Of a DNA stretch of 64,000 nt, positions 14,215-26,480 are shown piece by piece. Numbering within the stretch: the first letter of the stretch is position 1; each line of letters opens with the position of its first letter. The translations under genes were made by a program, and so were the position numbers. This DNA comes from Hyaloscypha bicolor E. Taxonomy: Eukaryota; Ascomycota; Leotiomycetes; Helotiales; Hyaloscyphaceae. The DNA is taken from contig NW_020194684.1 of NCBI RefSeq assembly GCF_002865645.1, positions 4,441,952 through 4,505,951 of the forward strand. Reading direction: 5' to 3'. Under the pieces are notes generated by a model. It was not told where the DNA came from and searched no databases. It saw nothing but the letters and a program-made list of their open reading frames with translations.

Positions 14215-14588
14215 GATTATAAACCTATAAAGGAAGCCTATAAATAAGGCACTTATAAGAGAACTATTTATTAAGAAAACTAAGCTAAAGAGAAAAGGAA
14301 GTCTCGAACTAAAATCCTTTAAGTATTTATAGTTCTTTGCTTATAGCTCGGCCTAATAGGGCTTAATATCCTAAATTTCCCAGAATATAGCTTCTTTTAG
14401 CTTTATTACATATAACTATTATATGACCCCGGATGCCAGATACTAGATACCAGGTTTAGATACTAAATGCCGGATACTAAATACTAGATATCAGGCTCAG
14501 ATACTAAATACCAGATATTAAATACCAGATACCAGACTCAGATACCAAATACTAGATACCAGGCTAGGTAGAGTATAGAATTATAATA
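14215..14588 (-). repeat. 3' LTR of Gypsy family 3
   Basis: Contains several short imperfect repeats of the form AGATACCAG/AAATACTAGA near 14430-14570. Its right end, GAATTATAATA, matches that of the 23538-23945 LTR. Confidence 0.85.
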
Positions 14589-16696
14589 TTACTTCTTCCC
14601 TTAGAAAAAGCTTGCCCTCAAGCAGGTAGGTATTATAGAATTATTATTCAAATTATTATAATCTTCTGTTCTATTCTCCCAGGCTTATATCTAGTTAACT
14701 AGCTTCTTTAATAGGCCTGACTATTATTAATTAGCTAAGTAATAGTCTCATAGCTTATAGGAAAAGTATTTCAGATTAGAAGCCGGATACTAGTTAGGGT
14801 CTTTATTATATCTAATCTAACTAATCCTATATAAGAGCTTTCTTTACTCTGCCTTTAATACTAGAATATTTTATACTTTATATTCTCGGTCTATTATTAC
14901 TTAAATTAGTAAAGGTAGTTTATTCTTCTGGCCAGATAGTAAATTATTAGTAGCCTTATATAAATAGTTAAAAGAGAATATATTATAAATTTTAATACTT
15001 TCAGGTAGTTTAATCTTATAGGAATTACTAATTTAATATAAAATCGGGTAAGGCCCGGCTATTTAATAGTCTAGCTTATAGCTAGGGTATTATATCCTTT
15101 ATTTCTTTATTAATATATATATCTTATTTCTTATTTTAAAATCTATAAAATAATATTTAGTATTAGTATATTTCTTTATTCTTTTTTATATTTATTTTAT
15201 ATTTTCCTTATTTCTTTTTATAATATCCTTTATTTATTTAGTAATTTATTAAGCCTTTATTTTATTTAGTTTATTTTAGGATATAATTATTAGAATTAAC
15301 TAGTTAAAGAAGGTTTATAAAAGCTTATTATTAAAGAGTTTATATAGGAATATACTAATAAAGCTATATAAGAAAGTAAATTAAATATAATTAATTATTA
15401 ATAAGTATTTATTCTAGTTATTTTAATAATATATAATATATAAATATAATATTAATTAATATATTAGTTTATAATTTCTGTCTATTTATTAGTTTATAAA
15501 TAATAAATTATTAATAGCTTTAATTTTATATTTAGGATTTTATTAAACTTTTTCTAAAATACTAATATAAATTATAAACTATAATTAGAAATAATAGAGG
15601 CTAGAAAGCTATAATAATTATAAATGGTTTAGAGATATATCTTTATTATATTCTTTATTATAATTATCTTATAATAAAATATAGAGATAGCTTATTTACT
15701 TAATTAGTTAATTATAATATATATAATATTATAGCCGGACTTTAAGCCAGATATTAACTTAAAATCTATTATAATATATTATTATAAATAGTCCGGAACT
15801 AGTAAAGAATAAAGTAAACTAGGAGTCTTAAATAAAGAAAGCTATTAATAAATATAAAACTATTTATTCCGGAATTAATAAGAGAAAAATATTAATTAAA
15901 TATCTATTATAAGATAAGCTATAGAATATAATTAAATATAGTTCTTCTATTAACTAGTCTAGATTAATTTCTATAAAATTAATCTCAAGTTTACCTAAAA
16001 AGAAATCTTTTCTTAAATATTCTTATTTCTCGGTATATTATTATATTAGCTTCTATAAGCTTATTATTTTTTTCTAGTTTCTTAATATTAGTAATATATT
16101 TTAGTATTAGATAATTATAAGCTATATAACTAGTCTAAGAATAATTAAAGCAGGTTAAGATTAAAGTAAGAATACTTTCTCTTTTAATAACTAGCTTACT
16201 AATAATTAGAAGTATTTGGGTTAGTATAAAGATATAAGAAATTATTATATAGAGCTTGAAAATAGTAAATATAAAGGTATTAGAAGTAATAGAGGTTAGA
16301 AGAATAATAGTAGCTCGAGTTTTAATATATTCTCTAAGGCTTTTATAGGTTTATAATACCTTTATCTCGGAATTAACTAATAAGGCTATATAATATAAAT
16401 TATAAAGTATATAAATAGAGTAATATTAGCTTATAAGTTATTCTTAAAAAAAAATAGCTTATTATATAATTTATTAAAATGGTTTTATAAATAGATCTAA
16501 GTTTTATTTACTAAATAAATAAACTTGTTTTTAAATTTATAAAAGATCTAAACCTCGTTTATTTATAGCTTCTTATATTTATATCTAGCTTTATATATAT
16601 AATAAGAGTTAATAAAGTATTTACTAAAGTAATTAATTATTTTTATAGCTATTTTAAAAGAATTAATAATATTAGACTTATATTAAATATATAAAT

Positions 16697-16976
16697 TATT
16701 ATAAATACAAGATCTAGGGCCTAAAAGACATAATTAGACTATCTTTATTTCAATGATTTAAAGCTAAAGAGAGAAGAGGATCTTAAAGAAGCCTCGAATC
16801 TAAATAATTACAAGCTATATACGGGCCTATATACTAGCTTAAGCTCGGAATTACATATAATAATCAGGTAATTATAAATGCCTTATTTAGATACCAAATG
16901 CCTCTTTTAAATACTAGATACCTTTCTAGCTCTAGTCTAACCCCTACTAGTATTATATATTATAATAACTATAATA
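16697..16976 (-). repeat. 3' LTR of Gypsy family 2
   Basis: 280 bp, the same length as the partner LTR at 22577-22856, and ending ACTATAATA as that one does. Confidence 0.88.
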
Positions 16977-19900
16977 TTACTTCTTTTCTCGAAATAAGCT
17001 TATTCCCGAGCTTTGAAAGTCCCTATTAAATTTCCAAGTCGCAGGTTATATATTAAAGACCAGGGCCTTTTATATATAATTTTAAAGAATTTCCGTTCGT
17101 ATTATATAGTTCTGGTAATATATTATTCTTAATATAGTCTAATTAATAAGAGAGATTCTAGAGCGATTCTAGCTATTCGGGATTCTTATTATAGAAGCTC
17201 TAAAGAGCTAGGGTATTATTACTTAATAAGGAAGCAGGATACTACTCCGGATCTGGGTCCTATTCTTTTTACTAGACTTAGTACTTTAGCTTCCTATAAA
17301 GTAGTTTTATTACTTATACTTCTTGAACTTTATACTTTATTTCCCTGTCTTATAGTTCTAATAATAGAGGCTCCGGATTTGCTTATTCAGAAAAGAGATT
17401 ACCTAGATCTTTATATAGCTTCTTTATATAAAATACCGGATATATTCTTATTAATTCCGGAAACTTGAGCCTAAAGAAATATCCTACTTATTCCAGGATT
17501 TTATATAGTTTTTCTATTTAGTAAGCTAGCTTATAGCTCGGATAATTATTCTTCTAGTACTTAGTAGTAATTCATATCTTATTTCTTACTCTAAAATCTA
17601 CTAGTTAGTAGTACTTATTAGTTTAAATAATATAATATTCTTGTATTTATATTATATTTTCTTATATCTTTTATTATAATTTATAAAGTTATATTACTAG
17701 GGCCTTTATCTCCTATCTATTTAATTCTTTCTTTAGAATACCTAATTATACTTGGGTTTCCTAGTTAAATAATATCTGCGGTTTATAGCCTTTTTTTATA
17801 AGAAACAGGAATTAGCCTATAGTCTTATAGACTAGAGCTATTTACTAGTAGTTAATTATTATTATTTATTTATTCTAATTATCTTAGTAGTAATTTATAT
17901 AAGAATATAGCTATTAGTTAAAGTACTAATTAATAATCTCTATCTAGCTATTAGTTTAGAGATAATTAGTAATTAATAACTTGAGCTTTATACTAATATA
18001 TTTATAGAACTTACTCCAGAAATCTAATATGAACTAGGGGCCTTAATTAGATATTATAATCTCCGAGATACTAACTTAGTAAACTATATAAGTAAGAAAT
18101 AGAAATACTAACTTTTTAGCTATTACTATATCTCGAATAGGAATTATAATAGGGCGCTTGCCTAGGTAATTAATAAAGATTATTACTATATTATACTTAT
18201 TTCTACTTTCTAGACATTTCTTAAAATTTACTAATATATATTACTAGAGGTAGTCAGGAACTAGTAATAAATATAAAAGCCCTAGCTTTTTATTTTTAGA
18301 AATATAGGATTATTAGTAGATATAATAGTTATTTCTATACTAATTAATATTTATATTTTAGTCTGGCTAGTAGTAATAGGCCTAAAAAAGCTATTAAAGC
18401 TTGGCTTATTCTAGGTATTCTATTAGGGACTATATATATATTTCTTAAATAAGAATAGTATATAAGAATATCTCGAATATTATTATATTATTAGATATAA
18501 ATAGTTTACTATATTATAAGAGGAGACTATCTTATAATATCTAAATATCTTCTCTCTTATTTCTTGCCTTATCTTATAGCTTTTCTAGCTCTAGTAATTC
18601 TTGGTTCTTGCTTAATAGCTTATTTACTAGCTAGATACTATTATATTAGATTTCTTTCTGAGCCAGGCTTACTAAGGCCTTAATTAGGGCTAACTAGAGA
18701 TCTCATATAATATTATTATTAATCTTTTATTATAAAAGAAGAATTTGGGTCCGGTAAACTACTATTATTTTATTCTAGGTAATTATATCCTTATATTTCT
18801 TATTTAGGATATCTATTCATTTATTTAACTTACCTACCTAATATATAAGCTTGAAATAATAGTAAGAAAAGTACTTTATCTAGCGAGCTTATCTTACTAA
18901 GAGCTTTTTTATAGTTATAAAATACTCGAGAGCTTAGTAATCTAAGTAAATTATAAAGGGTGCCTCTTATAGGCCTTCTAGTTCCGCTTATTATTTAATT
19001 AAAAAAAGAATAATAGTAAGTATCTCTTTATTATAAATATTATAGTTTAGCTCTACTAATTATATAGTCTTAAAAAAGAATACTATTAGATACCAGAGTC
19101 CTATCTAGGAATCTTATTATAAGAGAATACCGGCTATAATTCTATTTAATATATCTGTTTTAATTATAATAAAAAGGTTTAGGTTATAGTAATATAGAAT
19201 TAGTACCGAGAATATAGCTTGCTTTAGTTTAGTAAAACCTTCTTAATACTAATCTATTTACTTAAACGAAACTCTCTTATATATTAGAGCTATTAGGGGC
19301 TTTACTATATGGCTATATTTCATAATAAAATACTAATAAAAGTTATAAAAACCTAGAAAGCCCTATATTTCTTTAATTATCTTTAGTAATTACTAGTTCT
19401 TAATAACTACTATCTTATCTAGATTTACTTTAATACCTCTAGTAAAGATAATAAAGCCTAGGTACTTTATATAAATAATCTTAAACTCTGATTTCTTAAT
19501 ATTTATTTAGAGGCTAGTATCTTATAATTACTAAAAGACTTTTTATATATAGTCTTTATATTTCAGGAAATTATTCGAGTAAATTAGGATATTATTTAAA
19601 TAAGCTATATAAAAAACATTAAGGTAATTAAAGAAAATATTATTTATATATCTCTAATATATAATAGAGCTATTAGTTAGGCCTTCCTAAAAGACTTTAT
19701 ATTTATAAGTCCTATATATTATACGGAATATTATAAGTTCTTCTAATTCTAGATTTATTTAGATCTAATAGAATACTTACTAAATATCTAGCTTTATATA
19801 AATCTTGGTTTAAGCTAGTTATATAAGAGTCTTATAAATAAGGGAAAAAAAATCTTTTATATTAAGTTATTTAGCTTATAATAATTAATATAGAATTAGA

Positions 19901-22576
19901 GAGCTCTATTAGTCTTTTTTATAAAAAGAATTAGGAATATAAAAGGAAATTAGCTTGGTTTAATAAAGCCCTATTAAAGGTTCTCTTTAAGGAAATACTT
20001 GATTTCTTATAGCTTATAGGTTAATTATTAATAAAGCAAGAAATACTCTAGGCTCTCTAGGCCTTTGGGATTATTAATCTAAATCTTATAATTATATAAT
20101 TAATATAAAAATAAGATATTTAATATTTCTTTTAAAAAGATATTTATAAAATCCTTAAACTCCTCTAGTAAGACTTTTACTAGCTATTATAGCTTCGTTT
20201 CTCCTAGCTATTATTCGCCTAGAATAAACTCGTTTTCTTACTTTAATTCTAGCTTTTTATTAATCTCGAAAAATAATATTATAAAAAAAAAATTCTCTTT
20301 CTTCTATAAGTTTATCTAGGAAGTAGCTAGCGAAATACTTATAATATTAACTATAGGCCTTAACTGGCTCTTATAGCTTTCTTTTAGATAATATAGTTTT
20401 AATATCCCTATTTCTAGTTTAGAAGAAACCTCTATATTTCCCAAGGCCACCTATATTTCTCTATAATATTAAGCTTAATTCTTTTACTATATATAGCTTT
20501 CTGAGCCCGGATTAGAAAGAAAATAAGAGAATTTCCTCTTTATAAGCTAAGGTTTCTAGGACTTATTTATAGTTATAGCTTTATCTTTTCTATTTATATT
20601 TTCTTAGTATTAATTACTTTTCTTAGGTTTTAAGTTCTTATATATAATAGTTAGAACCTTATTCTAATCCTTCTTTCTAGGCTAATTATCTGACTAGATT
20701 AACTTTCTATTCTTATAATTAATTAGGATACTAGTACTTATAAATTATTATTATCTCAAAATTATATTATATTCTTCTAGTTCTATAATTAGTATAGGTA
20801 CTAGAACCTTCTGTCTATTAATTAAGAATATAAGCTTAATATAATAAATAATAAATATGGCCTACTTATTATTAAATTCTTTTATATTATAGGGTAATAC
20901 TAATTAAATAGGCTTAATATCTAGAAATCGTTTAATTATTCTTATAAACTTGAAATTAATAAAAGTATATCCGTTTATTCCGGTATTAATAAGAGAAGAA
21001 GTCTTAATATCTAATTTATTATTATTAATTATATAAGGAAATATAAATGCTTTATTTCCTAGTAGCTAGCTCAAATTAACTTCTATTATATTTATATAAT
21101 ATGGCCCCAAAAAGAAGACTTCCTTTAAAAGTTCTTATTTCCCTGCTCTATATTCTTAGATAGCTTACTTATAGTAAGTACTACTAGCTTAGTTACTAAG
21201 ACTTGCTTTATATACTCGGTTTTAGGCTCTAGATAGCTTCTAGATATATAACTAAATCTATTATAATTATAGTACTTGAGATCTAAGAATTCAGGCTTTA
21301 GGGTAATAGACTTGTTTATTACTAGGGTCTTAGGAACGGGCTTTATATAAAGGGCACCTTCTGAACTTGACTTATTTATATCTTTATTAGCTTTCTTAAA
21401 TACCTAGTCTTTCTTTTTATAATAAGCTCGGATCTATTAGTTATTTATAGTATAATATTATATAAACTCTATAGTATAAATAGCCAGGTTATTATAATAT
21501 ATAGCTATAGCTTCTTAAAGCTTCTAGGTAAGCTTATTATTTAGATTATTTTTAAGGTCCTATAAATTAATATTTCTGTTTACTATATATCTTAAGAATA
21601 GAATATAGAATTCTTAAAAGATCTAATTCTTTTTTATAAATAGCTTCTTAAAGGCTTACCAAGTATTATACTTCTTATTTAGGTTACTATATAGCTTCTC
21701 TAAATAAGCATATAGTTCTCTAATAGTCTTATATATATATTAATTATTCTAGTTTAGATAAAGAAAGATTAGTATAAGAATATAGCTATTTATATAGCCG
21801 GAAATATAAATAATTTTAAGGTTCTTTATCTAGTAAATATTAGAGTTACTATAGAGCTTGTTCTTAATCTAAACTAACTAATTATTAAAAGTAATACTAT
21901 TCTTAATTATATCTTTAAAAATAGAAGAGTTAGGAAATTTAATTAAATATCTATTTTCTAGAATAGGAGAACCGGTTATTCCTATAGGCTATATAATAAG
22001 CTTCTTAATAATAGCTTTATTCTTTTATAAGACTTGCTTGATTTCTTTTAGCTAATTATAATAATTCTTGCTATAGGCAAGGATATTATATATCTTTAGA
22101 ATTAGCTTAATAATCTCCTTATATAAAGTCTCTAGGCTTTAAAGTAACTCTTAGAAATCTGCCTTTAATAAGGTAGGTCTCTCTTCTTTTTCGGTTCTCT
22201 AAAAGAAAATATCTCTCCTATTATAAGTATTAATAGGATATTTAGACTCTTTAGAAGACTTAATAAGAGGCTCTGGTTTACCTTCTAGTAATATACTAGT
22301 AATGTCTCGTACTATAGCTTCTTCTAACTTACCTAGTTATTCTGGAACTTGCTTTCTTATAAGTCTTTATTTAGTAATAAGGTTACTAGCCTATTTGCTT
22401 ACCTGGCCGGTCTAGGGCTTTTTTATCTAGTTATTCTAGGGCTTTCTTTTATTCTAATATTAGTTAACCGGTATAAGAGTAGCTATAGTATATTATATCT
22501 ATACTTATTAAAAATTAATTAGGTAAATATTATTTAAATTCTCTATAGGATTAAGAAGTAGGTAAGCTTTGAATTA

Positions 22577-22856
22577 TATTACGAATATAAGATCTAGGGC
22601 CTGGAAGGCGTAATTAGACTGTCTTTATTTTAATAATTCAAAGCTAAAGAAAGAAGAGAATCTTAAAGAAGCCTCGGATCTAAATAATTACAAGCTATAT
22701 ATAGGCCTATATACTAGCTTAAGCTCGGAATTACATATAATAATTAGATAACTATAAATGCCTTACTTAGATACTAGATATCTCTTTTAAATACTAAATG
22801 CTTCTCTAGCTCTAGTCTAACTTCTACTAGTACTATATATTATAATAACTATAATA
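22577..22856 (-). repeat. 5' LTR of Gypsy family 2
   Basis: 280 bp partner of 16697-16976. The 8138-8322 fragment is a third copy. Confidence 0.88.
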
Positions 22857-23537
22857 TAAATAGTATTAGATATTATCTTTTATATAATTAAAAATATAAT
22901 ATATATAAATATTCTTATTTATATAATAGTTTATATTAACTTTGAATTTATTAATAATCTGGATTTACTAATAATTATAAGTTAGATTTTTATTATTACT
23001 AAGCTTTAAGAAATCCGGAATTTTTATAAAATAAAACTTACTATATTTAGGAATTTCTTTAGCTAGATATACTTATTTAATAAGAGAAACTAAGAAGTTA
23101 GGTATTATATTATAATATTTAGATTAGAAGTAAATATTATTTAAAATATAATCTTTATTAATAGAATATTTTTAGGGAAGCTTCTCTATATTAAGCAAGC
23201 GAGCTAGACTAGTAGCCAAGCTATTTAGGATTATATAATTAGTCTAGATATTTATTTAGATCTTAACTTGGGCTTATTATAATATAAATATATTAGAATA
23301 AATAATTCTTTTAGAATAAAAGGTTTTATTCTAGAAGTATTCTTAGTATTAGAAATAAGAAATAGAATTATAGAATATAAATAAAGATTCTTAAAAGAGC
23401 TATTAGTATAAGAGGCTATATTAAAGATATTAGATATATATAATTTATATATAGGAAATTATTTTTTAGAAATAAATAATTATTTTAGGGGAAATATTCT
23501 AGAGCCTTTCTAGATAAAAAGAAAGAATTTAGTTTAA

Positions 23538-23945
23538 TATTATAGACCTATAAAGGAAGCTTATAAATAAGATACTTATAAGAGAACTATTTATTAAGAA
23601 AACTAAGCTAAGAAAAAAAAAAGTCTTAAGCTAAGATTCTTTAAATATTTATAGATCTTTACTTATAGCTCGGCCTAATAGGGCTTAATATCCTAAATTT
23701 CCTAGAATATAGCTTTTCTTAGCTTTATTATATATAACTATTATATAATTTCAGATACTAAATATTAGATATTAGGTTTAGATATTAAATACTAGATATT
23801 AAATATTAGATATTAAATATTAGATATTAAATATTAGATATTAAATACTAGATATTAGGCTCAGATACTAAATACTAAATACTAGATACTAGGCTTAAAT
23901 ATTAAATACTAGATATTAGGCTAGGTAAAGTATAGAATTATAATA
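23538..23945 (-). repeat. 5' LTR of Gypsy family 3
   Basis: Alignable over its length with 14215-14588. It is longer because the internal AGATATTAAATA-type repeat at 23750-23920 has more copies. Confidence 0.85.
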
Positions 23946-23950
23946 ATTTC

Positions 23951-24400
23951 GTATTATTTTATATTTTAAAATAAACTAATATATTAAATATTATTAAATA
24001 TATATATATATAAATCAAATCTTAATTAATTTCTTATAAAATAAAAAATAAGTAAAGCTTATTTTATATATATATTTATATAGGCTAGTTAGTCTTATAT
24101 ATAATTATATATATATAATATATTATATAATTATATTTAATATTTCTATTTAAAAATAATACTAGATAAAACTAATATTTCTAAATAATTCTAATTATAA
24201 AATATAAAAGTAAAATAAATAAAAAATAGCTTAAATAATATCTTTTCTTATTTCATTAATAGCCTACTTTATTACTTTCTTTTTCTTCTTTTCTAAATAC
24301 TTCTTTTCTTATTTAGCTACTAGTTTCTAATTTCTTTCTTTTATATATTCTTCTATATTAAACTAATTTCGAGAAGTATTAGATAAGAAGCTCTAAAAAA
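23951..24400. other. AT-rich relic, continuation of the Gypsy 1-like target
   Basis: The first 40 bases continue the family 1 internal sequence interrupted by Gypsy 3 (compare 37726-37770). Beyond that I see nothing assignable. Confidence 0.5.
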
Positions 24401-24745
24401 TAGTAAATAAAGATCTAGTAAATAAGAGTCTAATAAATAAGAGTCTAGTAAATAAGAGTCTAATAAATAAGAATCTGGTAATAAATAACTTAAAAACTAG
24501 AGATATTAGTACTTTAAAAATAGAAGAACTTAGAGAACTTAATATATAAAATATAAGAAGTTTAAGAACTAATTAAAACTATAAGAAATATATTAAAATA
24601 TAAGAAGAAATAAATACTAGATTTTCTAAAGCAGATAATAAGCCTTTAATAAAGTTAGAAAAAGCAAGAACTAAAACTATTATAATTTTCTTCTTTATAT
24701 CTAATCTATTAAATATAGGTATAAGAAAATAATTTATAAAAAGTA
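24400..24745 (+). pseudogene. Unrecognised coding relic with a pentapeptide repeat
   Basis: In one plus-strand frame this is nearly open, which is rare in the block. It starts with a fivefold 15-bp repeat (24411-24483) read as SLVNK-type units, then a hydrophilic stretch (STLKIEELREL, NTRFSKADNKPL) and a hydrophobic end. I do not recognise the protein. It may belong to a transposon of unknown type. Confidence 0.35.
24411..24483. repeat. 15-bp tandem repeat, about 5 copies
   Basis: Unit AGAGTCTAGTAAATA with small changes. The period of 15 keeps one reading frame. Confidence 0.85.
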
Positions 24746-26480
24746 ATTCAAATAGTTTTATTATGGATATTAGTAAGTTCAGATTTATATTTTCTATATT
24801 TATTTCTAATTATTTAAATTAATAAATAATTATATTATTATTAGAGACTAGCTTATATTCTCTATTTATTATAGCTATTATAATATCTCTTATTTAATCC
24901 GGAACTAGTATTAAGATAATAAGTATTTAGATAGCTTGTTTTCTAGTAAAGAATAAAAGAAGCTAGTTTTATAAAAGAAATAGAATAAGAATAGGACTTA
25001 AAAAAGAACTATAATCTAAAGCGAGTTTATTATAGTTTAAGAGAAAAAGAAGTAAAAGAAATAAAATAAAAAAGAGGTTTCTATTTTTTATTTATTATAT
25101 TAATTCGGGTTACTAATTTTAATATTTCCCTATTTACTAAAGAAAAATTCTACTAATTCTTATTTTATAAAGTTTTCTAAAGCTATTTGAAATATAGTTT
25201 TATATATTACTTATTCGGATTTCTACCGGGATTTATAATATAAAATAAGTTATTATTACTTATTAATTTCTAGTATTTCCGAATCTTTTTAATAAAAATA
25301 GCTTGAATTAGAATTAGCTTACTTTTATAAATTATAATACTAGAAGCTTTAGTATTATTAAGATTAAAAATAAGAAGCTAAATATACTTTTTCTTTTTAG
25401 AAAGCCATATTACCTATATATAAAACGGGCACTTATTATAATTCTTTTTTATTTTTATCTAATTAGTTATTTTTATAATAAAAAGTTCGAAGTAATTAGT
25501 AGTTTTAATATTATTATATTTGAGAAAGTAATTAGTTTTCTAGATATACTTAATAAAAACTAAAAAGATATTAAAGTATTATATATTACTTTTTCTCTAG
25601 TTAGTTTATTTTATACTAATTTAATAAATAAAGAATTATTTAAATAATTAAAATTTGGATATTATTTATTTATCTAAGAGAAATACCAGATACTAAGCTT
25701 TTATACTAGCTATAATAAGGCCTAGATAGCTCTGGATCTTATTAAAAGTTAAATATATTTAGAGCTTTAAAAATAAGAATAAAAAGAACTAGATTAGATT
25801 TATTATATTATAAATAGTTTTCTTAATATTAATATATCTAATATTTTTAAATAATTTTTTTAGATTATAAAATAAACTATAAGAAATATACTTATAGGAA
25901 TTAAGCTTATTATAGCTTCGGGATTTAGTATTTTCTATAGTATTAGAAATAAGTATATTAGGATTTTCTTTCTTTATTATAATTTAGTTTTATATTTCTT
26001 TAATATTATTAATATTTTCTTATAATTATTCTATTACTAAAAGCTCTTTATATATAATATTAATATTTATTTTAGGAGAATAGATTACTAAAAAGTAAGT
26101 TTTTAAGATAATTAAAAACTAGAGGCTTATAAGTTATAAGATTAGAATTTTCAAGGAGTTTTCTAATTAATTAAAGTCTTATTAAAAGAAAGAAAAAGTT
26201 ATAGAAAATAAGAGGTATTTATTTATAGTTATTTAGTAATTAGTAATAAACTAATATAAAGGGAATTAGTATATACTTAAAATATAAAGAAATTAAGTTA
26301 TAAAGTTTTTAAATAAAAAGCTTTTTTTTTAATACTATTATACTTAATTTTTCCTAGATCTTATATAAAGTATTATAAGAAATTAAAGTAAAATATAAAA
26401 GCTTTAAAAATTACCCGGAATTATTAAGAATAAAGTTATAGTAGTAATAGCTATTTTATTTAGGAAAATCACGCGAAAAT
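24746..26480. other. AT-rich degraded sequence, unassigned
   Basis: No frame, LTR or recognisable domain. Composition is like the surrounding RIP-degraded DNA. Confidence 0.6.

Larger units (their letters stand above)
16697..22856 (-). mobile_element. Ty3/Gypsy chromovirus family 2, full length, nested in family 3
   Basis: Two 280-bp LTRs (16697-16976, 22577-22856) and a perfect 5-bp target duplication TAAAT (16692-16696, 22857-22861) define it. A purine-rich tract on the minus strand beside the left LTR puts the 3' end there. Minus-strand translation gives gag on the right and reverse transcriptase at about 19500-19950. The catalytic box reads YLNNILIYS, both Asp changed to Asn through G-to-A. 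Many stops. It was inserted after family 3, and both are mutated. Confidence 0.9.
14215..23945 (-). mobile_element. Ty3/Gypsy family 3 element, internally shortened, split by nested Gypsy 2
   Basis: LTRs lie at 14215-14588 and 23538-23945, with a perfect 5-bp duplication ATTTC on both sides (14210-14214, 23946-23950). Minus-strand translation next to the left LTR gives an integrase tail and a chromodomain-like end (EREYKV-, then NKDPN-YPASNLK). This makes it a chromovirus, with the left LTR as its 3' LTR. Without the nested element it is only about 3.6 kb, and I see no reverse transcriptase, so it was already deleted or non-autonomous. It is heavily C-to-T and G-to-A converted. Confidence 0.85.

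Noticed and set aside
23750..23930. Regularly spaced AGATATTAAATA repeats, CRISPR-like at first sight
   Set aside because: They are tandem copies without unique spacers inside an LTR, and the DNA is eukaryotic.
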